A program made the translations under genes and the position numbers. Shown here piece after piece: positions 1 to 11,310 of a DNA stretch of 64,000 bases. The stretch is from Ampelomyces quisqualis (Eukaryota; Ascomycota; Dothideomycetes; Pleosporales; Phaeosphaeriaceae). How positions within the stretch are numbered: position 1 is the first letter of the stretch; each line of letters starts with the position of its first letter. The notes under the pieces are model-generated. The model was not told the origin of the DNA. It saw only the letters and a list, made by a program, of their open reading frames with translations, and made no database searches. The stretch covers positions 2,604,001 to 2,668,000 of the forward strand of contig JAGTXZ010000021.1 of the NCBI GenBank assembly GCA_018398575.1. The letters run 5' to 3'.

Positions 1-340
1 AACCAGAGCGGGTGAGAGAATGCTGGACAGTGAGGTGTAGAAGGAAGAGAATGACACTAGGGTCCCGACGACGTCGAAGATGATATTTTTATTTGACATT
101 GTGGGTTGATAGGCTGGCAGGCAATCTTGGTTGTTCAAAGGCGAGACGATATAAAGGTTGGAGTAGAGAAAGGTCGATTGGCAAGGAACCTTGATTGGCA
201 ATGTATCCGGCGATAATATGTAGGGCGTGTTAGTAATAGTTGTATGTAGTAGGGATCCGAGGTTGTTTACGTACACTAAGCGAGATGTTTGCCCCGCATA
301 GTAGACATTTAGGTGATTCTAGCACGAAACGACTGAAGGC
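1..340. other. Unassigned flank of normal composition
   Basis: This stretch has mixed, non-TA-rich composition, unlike the sequence that starts near 341. I see no convincing open reading frame, RNA gene or repeat in it. It may be intergenic sequence or the flank of a host gene lying outside the window. Confidence 0.4.
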
Positions 341-1660
341 ACTATACTAAAAGATTTACATATAATTTTTTTTGTAATATTTGAAGAAAAAGTAAAGAGA
401 AACTAACAAACGTTAATATACTTTTACTAAACTTAGTATAGGTATAGAGACTTAATTATAACCTAAAGACTGCTAAGAGTAGTAGTAAAGTTAGTACTTC
501 TATTTTAAATTTAGCGTATAATATAGTTCAAAAGATATTATTAAATAAAAAAATAAGAAAAGAAGACTAGCTTAAGCTAAGTATCTAAGTAGATAATACT
601 ATGTAATTAGAATATATCCTTATATTTATGTAGCTTATAAAGTTTACAAAACTACTTGTTATATAAATACTACTTTAAGTTCTTATTTTAGATCTATTAA
701 ATAGCTAGTATTATAAGATAGTAGATTCAACTAGTCTTTTATATATTATAATAAATTAAAACGTAATATATATATATTTAAAAGTATATTAAGGTATATA
801 AGTTATTATCTATAAGATGTTTAAAGGGTAGTAAAGTAATAAGGTTAGAATAGTAGTATAAGTAGAAGTAAGTTAATTTCTATCCTATAGCTTTAGTATA
901 GAACTTCTCTTTTGTATATATATTTAGATATATATTCTAGAGACTAGAATATACTAAGGTAGTACTAGTAAAGTACTATTAAGATACTAAAGCTTTTATA
1001 TATATCTTATATATATAAGAGCTAGAGTCTAAGTAAATCTAAGAGGTAATTAGCAGCTATATTAAAGAGCTTTTAATATCTTTTTTTAAATTACTAAGTA
1101 AACTAGTCTAGTATCTAAACTAATTATATAATATTAAAGGTAAGCTAAATTATTATATATATTTCTTATAATCTTTTTATTTAGGTTTTTTATTATTACT
1201 ATACATCTACTAGTACTTCTCTTATACTTTTTTTTAGAGTAATATATACTTATATACTAATAAATTTATATTTTCTTACTATACTTTATTACAGCTAGTA
1301 TATGTACTAGAATTTATTTCTATAATTGTTTAATTTAAGGTTAATTTTAACTTTACTTATCTATAAAGACATAAGATTACTTAATCTAATTATACTTTCT
1401 TAGGCTTATATTTTTATAAGAAGTATCTATATAATCTTAAGATTCTTGAATAGTATATTAAAGCTAGAATTATTTAAAGCTTTAGTAAGAATATTTACTT
1501 ATTGCTCTTTAGTAGGAATTTAGCTTAGATCTATTATTCTATCTAATATTTCTTTTCTAACAAAATAAAATAGTATACCTATGTTTTAACTATCGCTAAA
1601 ATGATAGAATTGTTTTAGTTACTTTTTTTTTGAAAAGCTTATCTATATTTAATTGTTTAT
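341..1660. repeat. Extremely TA-rich, RIP-mutated transposon relic
   Basis: Base composition changes abruptly near 341 to almost pure A/T with frequent TATA and CTAG and very few CpA or TpG. No reading frame survives. A recognisable LTR remnant of the A/E Gypsy family lies inside (about 825-1020). It is followed by a short stretch that resembles the sequence next to the 3' LTR of element E (compare 1028-1070 with 4912-4950, and A near 28230-28270). The rest cannot be assigned by eye. It is more decayed than any other element here, so it is probably the oldest insertion. Confidence 0.65.
825..1020 (-). repeat. Degenerate LTR of the A/E Gypsy family
   Basis: The segment aligns by eye with the minus-strand-oriented LTR at 4545-4740. 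Shared landmarks are GTAGAAGTAAGTTAATT, the following 'ctatagctttagtatagaa' stretch and 'tcttttgta'. Almost all differences are C to T or G to A. The ends of the LTR are not recognisable. Confidence 0.6.
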
Positions 1661-1666
1661 ATATCC

Positions 1667-3679
1667 CTAAGGCGAGGTAAATATACCAACTCCCTCAGTC
1701 GAATTACGTCTGTATCCATGCGCATGCGACGAGTGTCCTTGCTTCAAACTATGATGCACCGTCGTGCCCGTGGTCGAAACATTCCTCGAGAATGACTTAC
1801 CTCCCGACGCCCCGCCATGCGCATGATACGTGCTCGCTGCCTCTTCTGCGTACCTCTCAAACTCGCGACATTTCTCCTCGTACTTGGCCACATGCTCGTC
1901 TCTCTCACGATCCGCCGCATAGCGCGCCGCAATTGCACGTTCCTTCTGCTCTCGCGCCTCGCGCAACTGCGTACGCAGCGATCCGATCTCGAATTCCAAT
2001 TCGCCGCTGTTGTCATGGTATTCAGTGATAGTCTCAGTAACCTCTTCGTACTTTTGCTTCCAGTCGCTCAAGTCTCTGTACGCGCGATCGCGGGCTTCAG
2101 TCACAGTCCTGGTTTCCGATTGGAGATTAACGAGCTTATCCCTGAGATCTCCGACCTCGCGTGAGAGGTGGCCATGTTTGGTGCGGTTGTCTTCGCCCTC
2201 GCGAACAAGGACCTTATTGCGTTCCGTGATCGTGCGGACTTCGGATCTGACTTCGGTGGCCGTCAGCTGGGCGATACGCAAGGAATCCTCGAGGCTGTTG
2301 ACCCGTCTGTGGCTGTCGGCAAGTTTGCGTCGCTCGTCGGTGAGGTCTTCTTTGAGCTGGTCACGCTCGATGACGACGAGGCGGTGCTCTTCGCGGGAGC
2401 GGTCGACAGAGTCACGGAGCTCAGTGCGATCTGTCTCGACATCACGAAGCTTTTCCTTGGTGGTCATGACTTCACGCTTGAACTGCTCGTATTTGGTATT
2501 GACTTCGGTGTAGCGCGCGTCCGCCTCTTCCCAGCCAGCAGCCTTAGTCTTGACATCGCGGCGGAGGTTGTCGACGGTAAGAGCAAAGTCGTCGCGATCG
2601 ATCTCAACAGTGCGCACCATCTCCTTGAGCTTGGTGTGGTCGCGCTGAATGCGGTCATGGCGTTCCGTGAGTTCAATGAGATCGCGGGATGCTTCCTCAG
2701 CACGAAGCTTAGCTCTCTTAAGCTCCTCTTGTAGACGATCCTTCTCGTGTAGATGCTCATCCTTTTCCAGTTCCCACATCTTGATGCGGTCGGTGAGGGA
2801 CAAGGCCTCTTTACGAGATGACTCAAGCTTTGCGTTCGATTCGGTGTGTTTGCTCTTGAGATCAGTGTGCTCTCGTAGTAAAGTGCGAAGCTCGTCGTGA
2901 TGGTGATGTGCATCATGCCTGGCGTGGTCGCGGTCGTCTTCAGCAGTCCTGAGCCTCAAGGTAAGGGTCTCGAGTTCAGTCGAAATGCGATCGTGGTCAC
3001 TACTGGAGTGTGAAATGGTGGAACGCAGCTCTGAGAGCTCGGCTCGTGAAGACTCCAGGCTTCGGTCTCGATCCGCAACCTTCTTCTTTTGCTCTGAAAC
3101 AGCGGTGAAGGCTACAGAGAGCTCAGAAAGTAGCTTTTCGACTTGTCTCTTCCTTTCAACCAGCTCGTGTCCGTGGTGGTGGTGCTCGCTCTGAGTGCGC
3201 TCGAGTGTCTCGGTGACCTCGTCCAATTGCAGCATGAGTGCTTCTCGCTCGCTAGAGAGAGCTTCACGCTCTGAAATGATGCGAGCCCAAGACTCCTTGA
3301 GAGACGAGGCCTCACGAGAGGCGGTGGACATGAGATCTATCAAAGCAAAGAATTTTCCCTCTGCTTGCGAAGTGAGCTCTGAGGACATCTTATTGCGGTG
3401 TGACAAGAGGAAAGAGCTGGAGCGACGAGCCGATGAACTAACTCGTCGGCTAGAAGACCGGCGTGCCACGGAAGATGAATGCATGTTTCCCGAAGAGGCA
3501 TGCATGTTTCCTGATGACGAGTGGTAGCTGCGCAGAGGAGGAAAGTCAAGTGAAGGAATAATATTTGAGGGCGTGGTTGGTTCAGAGAGGAACTCTCGCT
3601 CGAAACCTCCTGCTTTGATTTTCATCAATGTCAGCTTCTCTGGAGTGATTTCGTTGGTTGCAGTCGAGGTATCTGCCAT
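1667..3679 (-). CDS. Large coiled-coil protein, USO1/SMC-like, hypothetical
   Basis: This is the only intact gene in the window: 670 codons without an intron. The frame is open upstream to a TTG codon at 3736, but the first ATG (3679, protein start MADTSTATNEIT) is the better start. Residues about 30-100 are Ser/Arg-rich and disordered, with the near-repeat HASSGNMH/HSSS. Residues about 105-640 form an almost continuous coiled coil with heptad patterns rich in E, K, R, L and D. It starts with a non-coil segment containing FALIDLMSTASREASSLKE. The last 40 residues are Gly/Ser/His-rich. I see no signal peptide, membrane segment or catalytic motif. Fungal proteins of this kind are usually labelled 'M protein repeat' or 'USO1-like' only because of the coil, so I do not assign a function. 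The stop codon (1667-1669) lies at the edge of RIP-altered DNA, so the C-terminus may differ from that of relatives. Confidence 0.85.
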   Translation of the reverse strand: MADTSTATNEITPEKLTLMKIKAGGFEREFLSEPTTPSNIIPSLDFPPLRSYHSSSGNMHASSGNMHSSSVARRSSSRRVSSSARRSSSFLLSHRNKMSSELTSQAEGKFFALIDLMSTASREASSLKESWARIISEREALSSEREALMLQLDEVTETLERTQSEHHHHGHELVERKRQVEKLLSELSVAFTAVSEQKKKVADRDRSLESSRAELSELRSTISHSSSDHDRISTELETLTLRLRTAEDDRDHARHDAHHHHDELRTLLREHTDLKSKHTESNAKLESSRKEALSLTDRIKMWELEKDEHLHEKDRLQEELKRAKLRAEEASRDLIELTERHDRIQRDHTKLKEMVRTVEIDRDDFALTVDNLRRDVKTKAAGWEEADARYTEVNTKYEQFKREVMTTKEKLRDVETDRTELRDSVDRSREEHRLVVIERDQLKEDLTDERRKLADSHRRVNSLEDSLRIAQLTATEVRSEVRTITERNKVLVREGEDNRTKHGHLSREVGDLRDKLVNLQSETRTVTEARDRAYRDLSDWKQKYEEVTETITEYHDNSGELEFEIGSLRTQLREAREQKERAIAARYAADRERDEHVAKYEEKCREFERYAEEAASTYHAHGGASGGKSFSRNVSTTGTTVHHSLKQGHSSHAHGYRRNSTEGVGIFTSP

Positions 3680-4523
3680 AGTTGCAGTGTCAGAACTGCA
3701 TAGAAGGAGATGAAGCGACGAGTTTGGAGGTTGCAATACGCAGATTTGAGCGCGTACTTATAGTATGACTGCCAATATTACTTCAAAACAAGGCCTTGGG
3801 TGGTAGATCGTTGCAAAGACCAACTACGCATGTGCTGAGCTCTTCAATCACGTAGTCGGCGACCTGTATGCATTAGCGAGACCCGTCGTAATGTTCAGCT
3901 CGCGCGCATGCGGACTGATCCAGCTGACCATCGCATCTGGTTGGCCAATCCGAAGGTCCCATGCGTTACCGAAGGTTATGTGCTGGCGATCATTGCGTTG
4001 TTAACAGTCTGTAATCTGGTAGGTTCTCTATGAAGGGCTAGCTCTGGGAACGTACTTGGAGATGCTGCAAGCGAAGTGAAGGAGATGGCCGAGTCGAGTA
4101 GTACCCCATGACTGAGTAGGATCGCTATGCCTGAAACAACTTCACGCTTCATAATGGCTCCTCGATAAACCGACCGTTCTTTTTCGCTCGTGGGCTGGCG
4201 GCTTTTTGATGCAGCTACTTTGAGCGCATATGATCGGCATCGAGCAGTTGCATCACTCCGGAGCAGCGTGCAGGATCGAGTGGCAAACTTTGCACGGTTG
4301 AAGAAGTACTCCACAGGGCCTTATATTAACTATCAATCTGATCGGTTAGTGAACGTTGCTCTACTATCGGCGTCTGGTTTAATACACAATTGCTAGTTTC
4401 AGGGTTGATGCCTATTATTGAGCAAAGAATATTCGTGAAGAAGCTAGAGCTCCTATGTCTCCCACAGACAGGGGCCGGAAGCGCCGGCTAATGTGCACAT
4501 AGGTTGTAGAAGCGATCTAATAG
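3680..4523. other. Upstream region of the coiled-coil gene
   Basis: This stretch has normal composition and many CpG-containing words (for example GCGCATGCG near 3902). It lies between the start of the coiled-coil gene and the insertion point of Gypsy element E at 4524, and presumably holds the promoter and 5' leader of the minus-strand gene. Two short open frames (3976-4314 minus, 4190-4396 plus) overlap each other and look like chance. I see no TATA box I would defend. Confidence 0.45.
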
Positions 4524-4794
4524 TGTAAGATGTGTATTGTAACAACAGAGTAGTACAGTACAGATAGAAGTAAGTTAATTCCTGTTCTATAGCTTTAGTA
4601 TAGAACTGCTCTTTTGTAGATATACCTAGACGCATATCCTTATAACTAGAATACACTAGGTCTACGCTAGCGTAGCGCTGTTAAGACGCTAGGGCAGCTA
4701 TACGCGTTTTACGCGTATAGAAGCTAGAGTAGCGTTATAGTAGCGTAAGCGCATTACTACGCAGCTAACAGCTCTACGCTGTAATATTCTTGTA
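4524..4794 (-). repeat. 3' LTR of Gypsy element E
   Basis: It begins TGTAAGATG and ends with a mutated version of CATCCTTACA (read as ATATTCTTGTA). It aligns along its whole length with the reverse complement of the LTRs of element A. It includes the GC-rich core with CGCGTTTTACGCG and GCTACGCTAGCG words. Confidence 0.85.
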
Positions 4795-4939
4795 ATTATT
4801 TTTTTCTCTTTAGAATTACTATCCTAGTAATTTATATAATATTAGGCTTTATTAGTATATACTTAATGTTATTGTTATAGAGGCTATTATTATACTAAGA
4901 CTAAAGCTCTAAGTAAATTTAAGAGGCAGCTAGTAGCTA

Positions 4940-6130
4940 TAGTAATAGTAGTAATATAGTAAACTTTACCTTAAGATTTCTTTTCTATTACGCCTGTTAT
5001 TATATTCTTATATTATTACCTAGCTTTATACTATTATAACTCTATTACTTCTATATTAATTACTATAAGCACTACGCCTATACTACCTACTACTTTTACT
5101 ATTTCTATAAGTAGTATAACACTAGCGTTGTAACATTACTAACCTAGCGTTTAGGCTACGCTTGTTGCCTACTATAGTAGCGTCTCTAATATTAAGCTAG
5201 CTAAGCTAGTTTATCTATATTATGCTAAGAGTCTAAAGATTAATAGTATATTATATAACTATGTTTCTAGTAGCTTATAGTGTAATAGGTGCGCTTATAA
5301 AAAAAAGTCTTATACTCTAGTACTACTAAGTTTTATTAAGAGCTAGAATACTTTATACTAGTAGTAGCAGCGCTTTACTACTAATAAGGCTAGAGTAGAC
5401 TTAGATATTAACGTATAGAAGATAGCGTTGCACTAGTAGACTACTTTAGTAGAGCTTTTCTTCTATAAGAAGGTTAAGTTTAGGAGTTGCTATTAGCCTA
5501 AGAGTAATAAGATCTAGATCTTATAAGTTAAGGTAACTAACTACTTCTCTACTATAGTAGAAAGTATTCTTAATCTTCTATAGGCCTAGGTAAGTTATTT
5601 TTCTTCTTTCTTATAGTTACTGTACTATTATTCTAATATTATCTAGGCTAATCTTCTACTACTTAGTAAGGCTAACGTGTAGTCTAACTCTAACCTTTAT
5701 TTAAAAAAGGCTAATACTAATAAGGGCTCTAATTCTAAAAGGTGTAAAAAGTAGAAAAAGAAGAGAAATAAAACTTCTTCTTCTTAGAGCTCTACTCTTC
5801 TACTCTCTTTTACTAAAGAAAAGACTTAAGAGTAAGAGTAAGGCTAAGGCTAAGGCTAAGGCTAAGGCTTCTAAGAAACGCCTAGCTAAGTTCTAGCTAT
5901 TTAGGCAGCCTATCTTTAAGCGCTTTACTACTAAAGGTAAGCTAATATACCTAAAGTGTACTACTATAACAATAGTAAAGCGTAAGACTCTAGGTAATCT
6001 TAGTAAAGTTACTATAAAAGAGTAGAAGAATAGAAGAGAAGTTAAGAGGAAGGATAAGAAGGTCTATAGTAATAAGTTTTCTATTTCTAAGGACGTAGTT
6101 ACGTAGATAATAAAGACTTTCTAGAGTAAG
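4940..6130 (+). pseudogene. Antisense reading frame at the 3' end of element E
   Basis: The frame lies on the strand opposite gag-pol, between the end of pol and the 3' LTR. Apart from RIP-type stops it is open over several hundred codons. Visible features are a Cys pair (CNRC, 5281-5292) followed by a Lys-rich stretch, a glutamine/Tyr-containing middle part ending in PKSNKI, and a C-terminal block of KA dipeptides encoded by tandem AAGGCT hexamers (about 5838-5868) followed by SKKRLAK. The same order (SSSL-x-C-x2-C, basic stretch, PKSNKI, KA-rich tail) occurs on the minus strand of element A at 27000-28260. Selection on both copies before RIP is therefore likely. I do not recognise the family; a small basic nucleic-acid-binding protein is a guess. 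Confidence 0.6.
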
Positions 6131-6299
6131 CTAGCGTTTATACCTAGCTACACTACTTAGGGGCTAGCGTTACGCTGTTAGAGCGCTTAGTTTTGTCTTA
6201 TTCTTTTTATTTTCCTTTGTTTTTTCTTTTTTCTTTTTTTTTCTTTGTTTCTTCTATATATTAATTTATAATAATAATTAATCTTCTCTCTAGTTATAC

Positions 6300-9200
6300 T
6301 TTTCTATAAGTAATTAGTCTATGTTCTTTTTGTTAATCTACTTATTATATTCTAGCAGCTAGCCTTTCTATTTAACTAGGTAACTTACTAAGCGCCTGTT
6401 ATGCCTCTTTACTAACACAGCTTTAACCTTATAGTATTATTACAGCTTTTTACTATTATTAAGATTAACAGGCTTAGGTAAAGTTAACCTTTCTTTCTCT
6501 CTAGCTATAAACAGCTATAGTAAGAAGGTATAGAACACTAGGTAGATTCTTACATATAATAGAAGTAAGATTCTAAGCTTATAAGCTAATTTACTCTTTA
6601 ACTAGAAAGAAGCCTATTAAGTATAGTAATAGCTTTCTACTAGTACTACGTAGGCGTAGATACTTTGTTAACAAGAGGATTATATCCTCTAGTTTAAACT
6701 CTTAGAGCCTATGTTTCTTATTATAATATTACTTCTAATATTACAAAGTCTTATACTAGTAATTAGCTAAAGTGTCCTAAGTTTGTATAAGCTTTTGTAA
6801 CCTTTTTCTAACGCTAGAGACTTTAGTAGGCGCTGTTGGCTTGCAGTTAAGGCGCAGGTAAAACCTATAGTAGGTAAAGAATAAGAATATTTCTAATATA
6901 GCCTACTTAGTATTATAATATATAAACTCTACTAGTAATAAGAAGTATACCTAATTCTCTTAATAGTTACCTATAAAAGCTCTTAGGTATTACTTAAGAG
7001 TCTAATTTTACTATTCTATTTACTTATCTATTTATAGATAGAAGGTAGTACTAAGCTAGCGTTTTACCTTTACTATAAAATAGAAGTTTACTAAAAATTA
7101 TAAAGTAAAAACACTTTCTTAATCTAATATAATACCTTTAGGTAATCTAAAGAGTTATATAACGTATTCTAGAAATAGGTTTACTAACTATAAGGTAGTA
7201 ACTATTTTCTACATAAGAATATACTAAGCTATTTTAGGATACTTATTAACTATAACAAGTATTACGTTATATATAACACTATAGCGCCTAGTAGGTAGTA
7301 AGCCTATAACAAAATCTATTATAATTTCTTACTATAGTCTCTAAGGTTAGAGAAGCGCGTTTAATATACTAGTAGACTACTACTTAAGTAACTTTAGGCC
7401 TTAGCATACTAAGTATAAGTTAATAAACTTCTTAAGCTCTTTCTTAAGCCTAGGCTAGTAGTAGTATTAGGCTATAAGCTTAAGCGTTTTAGCCTACCTA
7501 AAATAGCTAGTAAGTAGATTGTTATAATATAGCTTAAGAAGCTTAGCCTTAAGAGCTAGCTCTAGTAGAATATATAATTAGTCTTTAAACTAGAAGCTAC
7601 CTATAGTATTAAGCTTCTAATACCTTAGGCGTTTACTAGTGCCTTAATAGGCAGGCGCTAGAGATTTAACGTTTCTGCGCAACTTAACTACTTCTAGGTT
7701 ATTCTATTATACTTGTATATAGACTTTAAAGAAAGACTTAGAAAGTTTTTTATAAGCTAACCTTTTAGAGGCTATAGCTCTTGCTTATAACTACGTAACT
7801 CTTTAGGCTATTACTAGTCTGCTTTTAAGAATCTTCTAATTAGGGCTGTAGCTTATAGCTATTGCCTTAACGCTATGCGCTAGGCTTTGTAACTATATAG
7901 CCCTTTAGGCTATTACTAGTCTACTCTTAGAAATCTTCTAATTAGAGCTATAGCTTATAGCTGTTGCCTTAACACTATGCACTAGGCTTATAGAAATATC
8001 TTTATTAAGATATAAAGTATCTACTTACTATTATACTATTATCTAGCTTTCTACTAACACTAGCGTCTTACTAAGTAGCTTAGCTTAGGTTTCTACTAGC
8101 TGCAATTTCTTTTGTAGTGCTAGCAATATATCTAATAGTTAAATATCTAGCGTATTACTATTATCTATAGGTTGCCTTAAAGGCTTATCTATAGAATTTG
8201 TCTTTCTAGACTAATACTTAATCTTAAAGTTATAAGTAGCTAGCTTTATTACCTAGCTAGCCTATCTCTTAGATAGGGTTAACGTGCCTATAAAGCTGCG
8301 TAGGTTATTATAGTCTATCTGTATTTCTAACTAAACTACTAGCCTCTTAACGTAGTAACACTAGTACTACACTACTATAATAATAGTAAGAAGCTCTAAG
8401 TTATATATATAGTAGTTCCTTTCTATAAGTAAGAGCTTTCTTAACTAGAAGGCTATAGAGTGCTAGTTTCTATTTAGATAGAGTTAGAAGAAGATACTTG
8501 CTACCTCTTAGATAGAGGTATTAGTTTCTAGCTTAGATAGAAGTATATAGTTATAGTGCTATAGAACTAGCGCAGTTATAAACCTGTTATATAGCTAGCG
8601 CTTTGCCTTCTCTACTATGTTAGGCTAGTTAAAAGAACTAGACTTCTTCTCTTAAACTAATTCCTTTAGAAGAGTAGTAATAGAGCTAATAATAATAGAG
8701 AAACTCTATATAAAGCGTTAATAGAAGTTTGCAAAGCCTAGAAAGACTTAAATATTCTTAAAGGATGTTAGTATAGGCTAATTAATAACTACTTAAACCT
8801 GTTCTAGATCTATTATAATACTATTAAGGCGTATAATAAACCCTAGGAACTTAACTTAGTTAGTAGCAAAGGTACACTTCTTTAAGTTAACAAAAAGACT
8901 ATATTCTCTTAGCTTAGCAAGTACTTTTCTTGCCTGTTTCTAATAATACTCTTCTTTTTAAGAAAGGATTAAGATATTATTAAAATAGACAACGCAAAAG
9001 ATATCTAAATATAAGGCTAAGGCTTAATTAATATTTTTCTAGAACGTAGTAGGCGCGTTAGTTAACTTAAAAGGTATAACTATATATTTAAAGTAGCTGT
9101 ATTACGTACAAAACGCTATCTTCTACTTATTACTTTACTAGATCCTAATCTAGTAATACGCGTTCTTAAGATTAAGCTTAGTAAACTTTACTAATCTATT

Positions 9201-10000
9201 AAGCTAATTAAGAGTCTCTCTAATTAAGGGCAGAGCTAATCTATTCTTTTTAGTAACTTAGTAAAGGCCTTAATAGTCTACGCAAAGATATAATATCTTA
9301 TCTTTTTTAGAAATAAATAGAATAAGTGCTCTTACAAGGCTTATACTTTCTTAGATCTAGCCTAGGCTTTGCGCTGTTACTAAGTAGTTACGCAGTACAC
9401 TTAGCTTCTTTAGTAAGAAGGTATAGAGTAGCCTATATAGAGCTATAGCTTCTTTTTCTAGCTTAATAGCGTAGTTGCTTCTATAGTACTGTAGCAGCGC
9501 GTTAGTAGTGTTACGATTTGCAACGTCTTTAAAGTTCTAAAGCTTAATAGGCTATAATAGATATTTAGTAGAAAAGAATTATAGGCTACTTACTAGAACT
9601 GCATACACGCTTAGCTTATTATAGAAGAATTTAATAAAGGTTTTAGCGTCTTTAACTTTTATTATATTAGTGTTAAGCTTATAGCGCTACTACTTTAACT
9701 TGCAGTTAATAACAACGCGCCTTTCTTTTAGGCTTAATAACTCTAAAATAATAGGTTGAGCTACGTTAGTAATCCTATATAGAATAGTAGTAAAGAACTT
9801 AGTTATACTCTAATTGTTCTTTATAGTTAGATAAGCTTAATAAGCGTAGAAGCTAAGTATAGTACTTAAGTTAAGTAGGCAGATAGTTAGTAGTGCTACG
9901 CTATTAATCTAAGCGAAGTTTTTAAGTAAAGTAACTTTTTTGTTAATTATGCTAAGTTCTGCACTATAGTTAATTAGTATTTGTGTAGGCTACGCAGTGC
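6300..10000 (-). pseudogene. pol of Gypsy element E (protease, RT, RNase H, integrase, chromodomain)
   Basis: It is collinear in reverse with the pol region of element A. Matching landmarks include the segment at 6660-6715, which matches A's segment after integrase (26450-26520), and the segment near 7440-7520, which matches A's integrase zinc-binding region. Another is the RT segment near 9240-9380, which matches A 16920-17060. The order right to left is protease, RT, RNase H, a tandem repeat, integrase and a chromodomain-like end. Dozens of TAG/TAA codons stand where A and other Gypsy proteins have Gln or Trp, as expected from RIP. No long frame remains. Confidence 0.75.
7792..7990 (-). repeat. 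Two tandem 102-bp units inside pol of element E
   Basis: The word CTTTAGGCTATTACTAGTC occurs at 7801 and again 102 bp later at 7903, and the flanking bases repeat with it. Element A has three such 102-bp units at the homologous place (25097-25402). The period equals 34 codons, so copy number can change without a frameshift. Confidence 0.8.
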
Positions 10001-10059
10001 TGTTATTACGTAGCGTTCTAAGTACTTTAATACAATTCTTCTATTATAATAAAACTTAG

Positions 10060-11090
10060 GCTGTTAAGAAGAAGAGTTCTTTTATACCTTCTTGTTTTTT
10101 GTTTATACTAAGTTTAAACTAGTAATAAGAAAGAAGCTATAAAGCCTTAATCTATACTCTCTAGCCTAATAGCCTATTTTGCTATAATAGTAGTAGGCGT
10201 TAGTTAGCTTTAGGCTTAGGTTTATAGTACTAGTGACACAACGTTATAAAGCTATTATATTAGGTTTAGACTATAAAGTTTTACTTGTACTAGGCGTTCT
10301 ATGTATATAATAGTATAGTAATAGTATACTACTATAGTATAAGTTGTCTTCTAGCGTTACAGCGCGTTTAATAAGTTTCCTGCAGATAGTAAAAAACTTA
10401 GTGTAGTTAGAGAGAGCTACTTTAATCTCTAAGTAGAGTCTACTATACAAGTATATTACTAGGTGTTTCTGCTTATAAGCAGAGTTTACTTAAATTTCTA
10501 ACATTTATAAATAGGCTGCAAATTTGTTTACTATTTAGCTATCTTTTTAAACTGCCTTTTAATACTATATAGTAACTTAAAGCTTTCTATTTACTAGGCT
10601 CTTAATCTAATTAAGTAGAAAAGATATTATGTTACACTACGCTAGCGTTCTACTATTATCTTTCTATTCTCTCTATATCTATATTTGTTAAAACGTTGTT
10701 TATAGATACTAGAGAGTAAAGGCAATCTTTTGATTCTTAAGCTAGAAGGCTAATAGGTCTAATTAAAAGGTAATAGATAGCTTAGCTTTAAAGTTCTAAT
10801 ACTCTTTAATTTTCTTACTTTTAAAGACTAAGATTTTCTTAATCTTTAGCCTACGCCTTAGTAGCGCTAATAGGTTAAGTTAGGAGTGTTACGCTAGTAG
10901 AGATATGTTACGTCTACTTAGAAGTATTAGTTCTGTTTTATTAGAAGCGCTTAAGAGCAGTTTAAAAGTTAAAAAAGGCTATTTACCTACTAGTAATTGC
11001 TTCTATTAGTGTACTTTCTTATTTAGATTCTTAATCTTAGCTTACTTCTTAAGTTCTTAGCGCTAGCGCTTTAGCTGCGCTAAGCGTTTA
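10060..11090 (-). pseudogene. gag of Gypsy element E
   Basis: The reverse complement matches element A's gag. The segment at 10735-10790 corresponds to A 15525-15590, the segment at 10810-10860 to A 15455-15490, and the segment at 11060-11090 to A 15205-15240. Frames are destroyed by RIP-type stops. The hAT insertion F1 lies just upstream of gag, between gag and the 5' LTR. Confidence 0.7.
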
Positions 11091-11130
11091 CCTAGACTAC
11101 TTATTATCTCTTTATTAGAAGTGTTTTCTC

Positions 11131-11158
11131 TTAGTAGGTACGCTAGTAAATAGGTAGA
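11131..11158 (+). repeat. Left target duplication and TIR of hAT F1
   Basis: TTAGTAGG (11131-11138) is the target duplication, followed by the terminal repeat TACGCTAGTAAATAGGTAGA (11139-11158). Its partner is at 31057-31084. Confidence 0.88.
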
Positions 11159-11164
11159 AAGTAC

Positions 11165-11310
11165 CCCTCTTTAGGTAGGAGGTAGGTAGAGGTTAACAGC
11201 GTAGAGGGTAGAGTAGAGGTTAGGTTATAGTAGGGCTAGAGTATAGGTTAAGGTTAGGTTGCACAGGTACTAGGTATAGGTTAGGTTTGTAGTTAGGTTA
11301 AGCTACCTAC
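11165..11310 (+). repeat. Subterminal GGTTAGG-rich zone of hAT F1, left end
   Basis: Repeated short words such as AGGTTAGG, TAGAGGTTA and GGTAGG occur on the plus strand. The mirror zone at the other end (30930-31056) has CCTAACCT words. Subterminal clusters of short motifs are known transposase-binding sites in hAT elements; that role here is inferred. Confidence 0.6.

Noticed and set aside
1744..3549. Several open frames on both strands overlapping the coiled-coil gene
   Set aside because: They are Arg/Ser- or Leu-rich shadows of a long GC-normal gene with biased codon use; none has independent support.
1667..3736. Start of the coiled-coil gene at the TTG codon at 3736
   Set aside because: Eukaryotic nuclear genes start at ATG almost without exception; the first ATG (3679) follows 19 codons later and gives a natural N-terminus.
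3976..4396. Overlapping small open frames on opposite strands upstream of the host gene
   Set aside because: They overlap each other, show no recognisable features and are of chance length.
5836..5870. AAGGCT hexamer array as a telomere-like or regulatory satellite
   Set aside because: It encodes Lys-Ala dipeptides within the antisense frame of element E, and element A has the matching KA/KP block. It is part of a coding repeat.
11170..11300. TTAGG/GGTTAGG words resembling fungal telomere repeats (also at 30930-31056, 44390-44530 and 56925-57060)
   Set aside because: They are irregular, lack the TTAGGG register, and sit just inside hAT terminal inverted repeats in mirror orientation. They fit subterminal transposon motifs.
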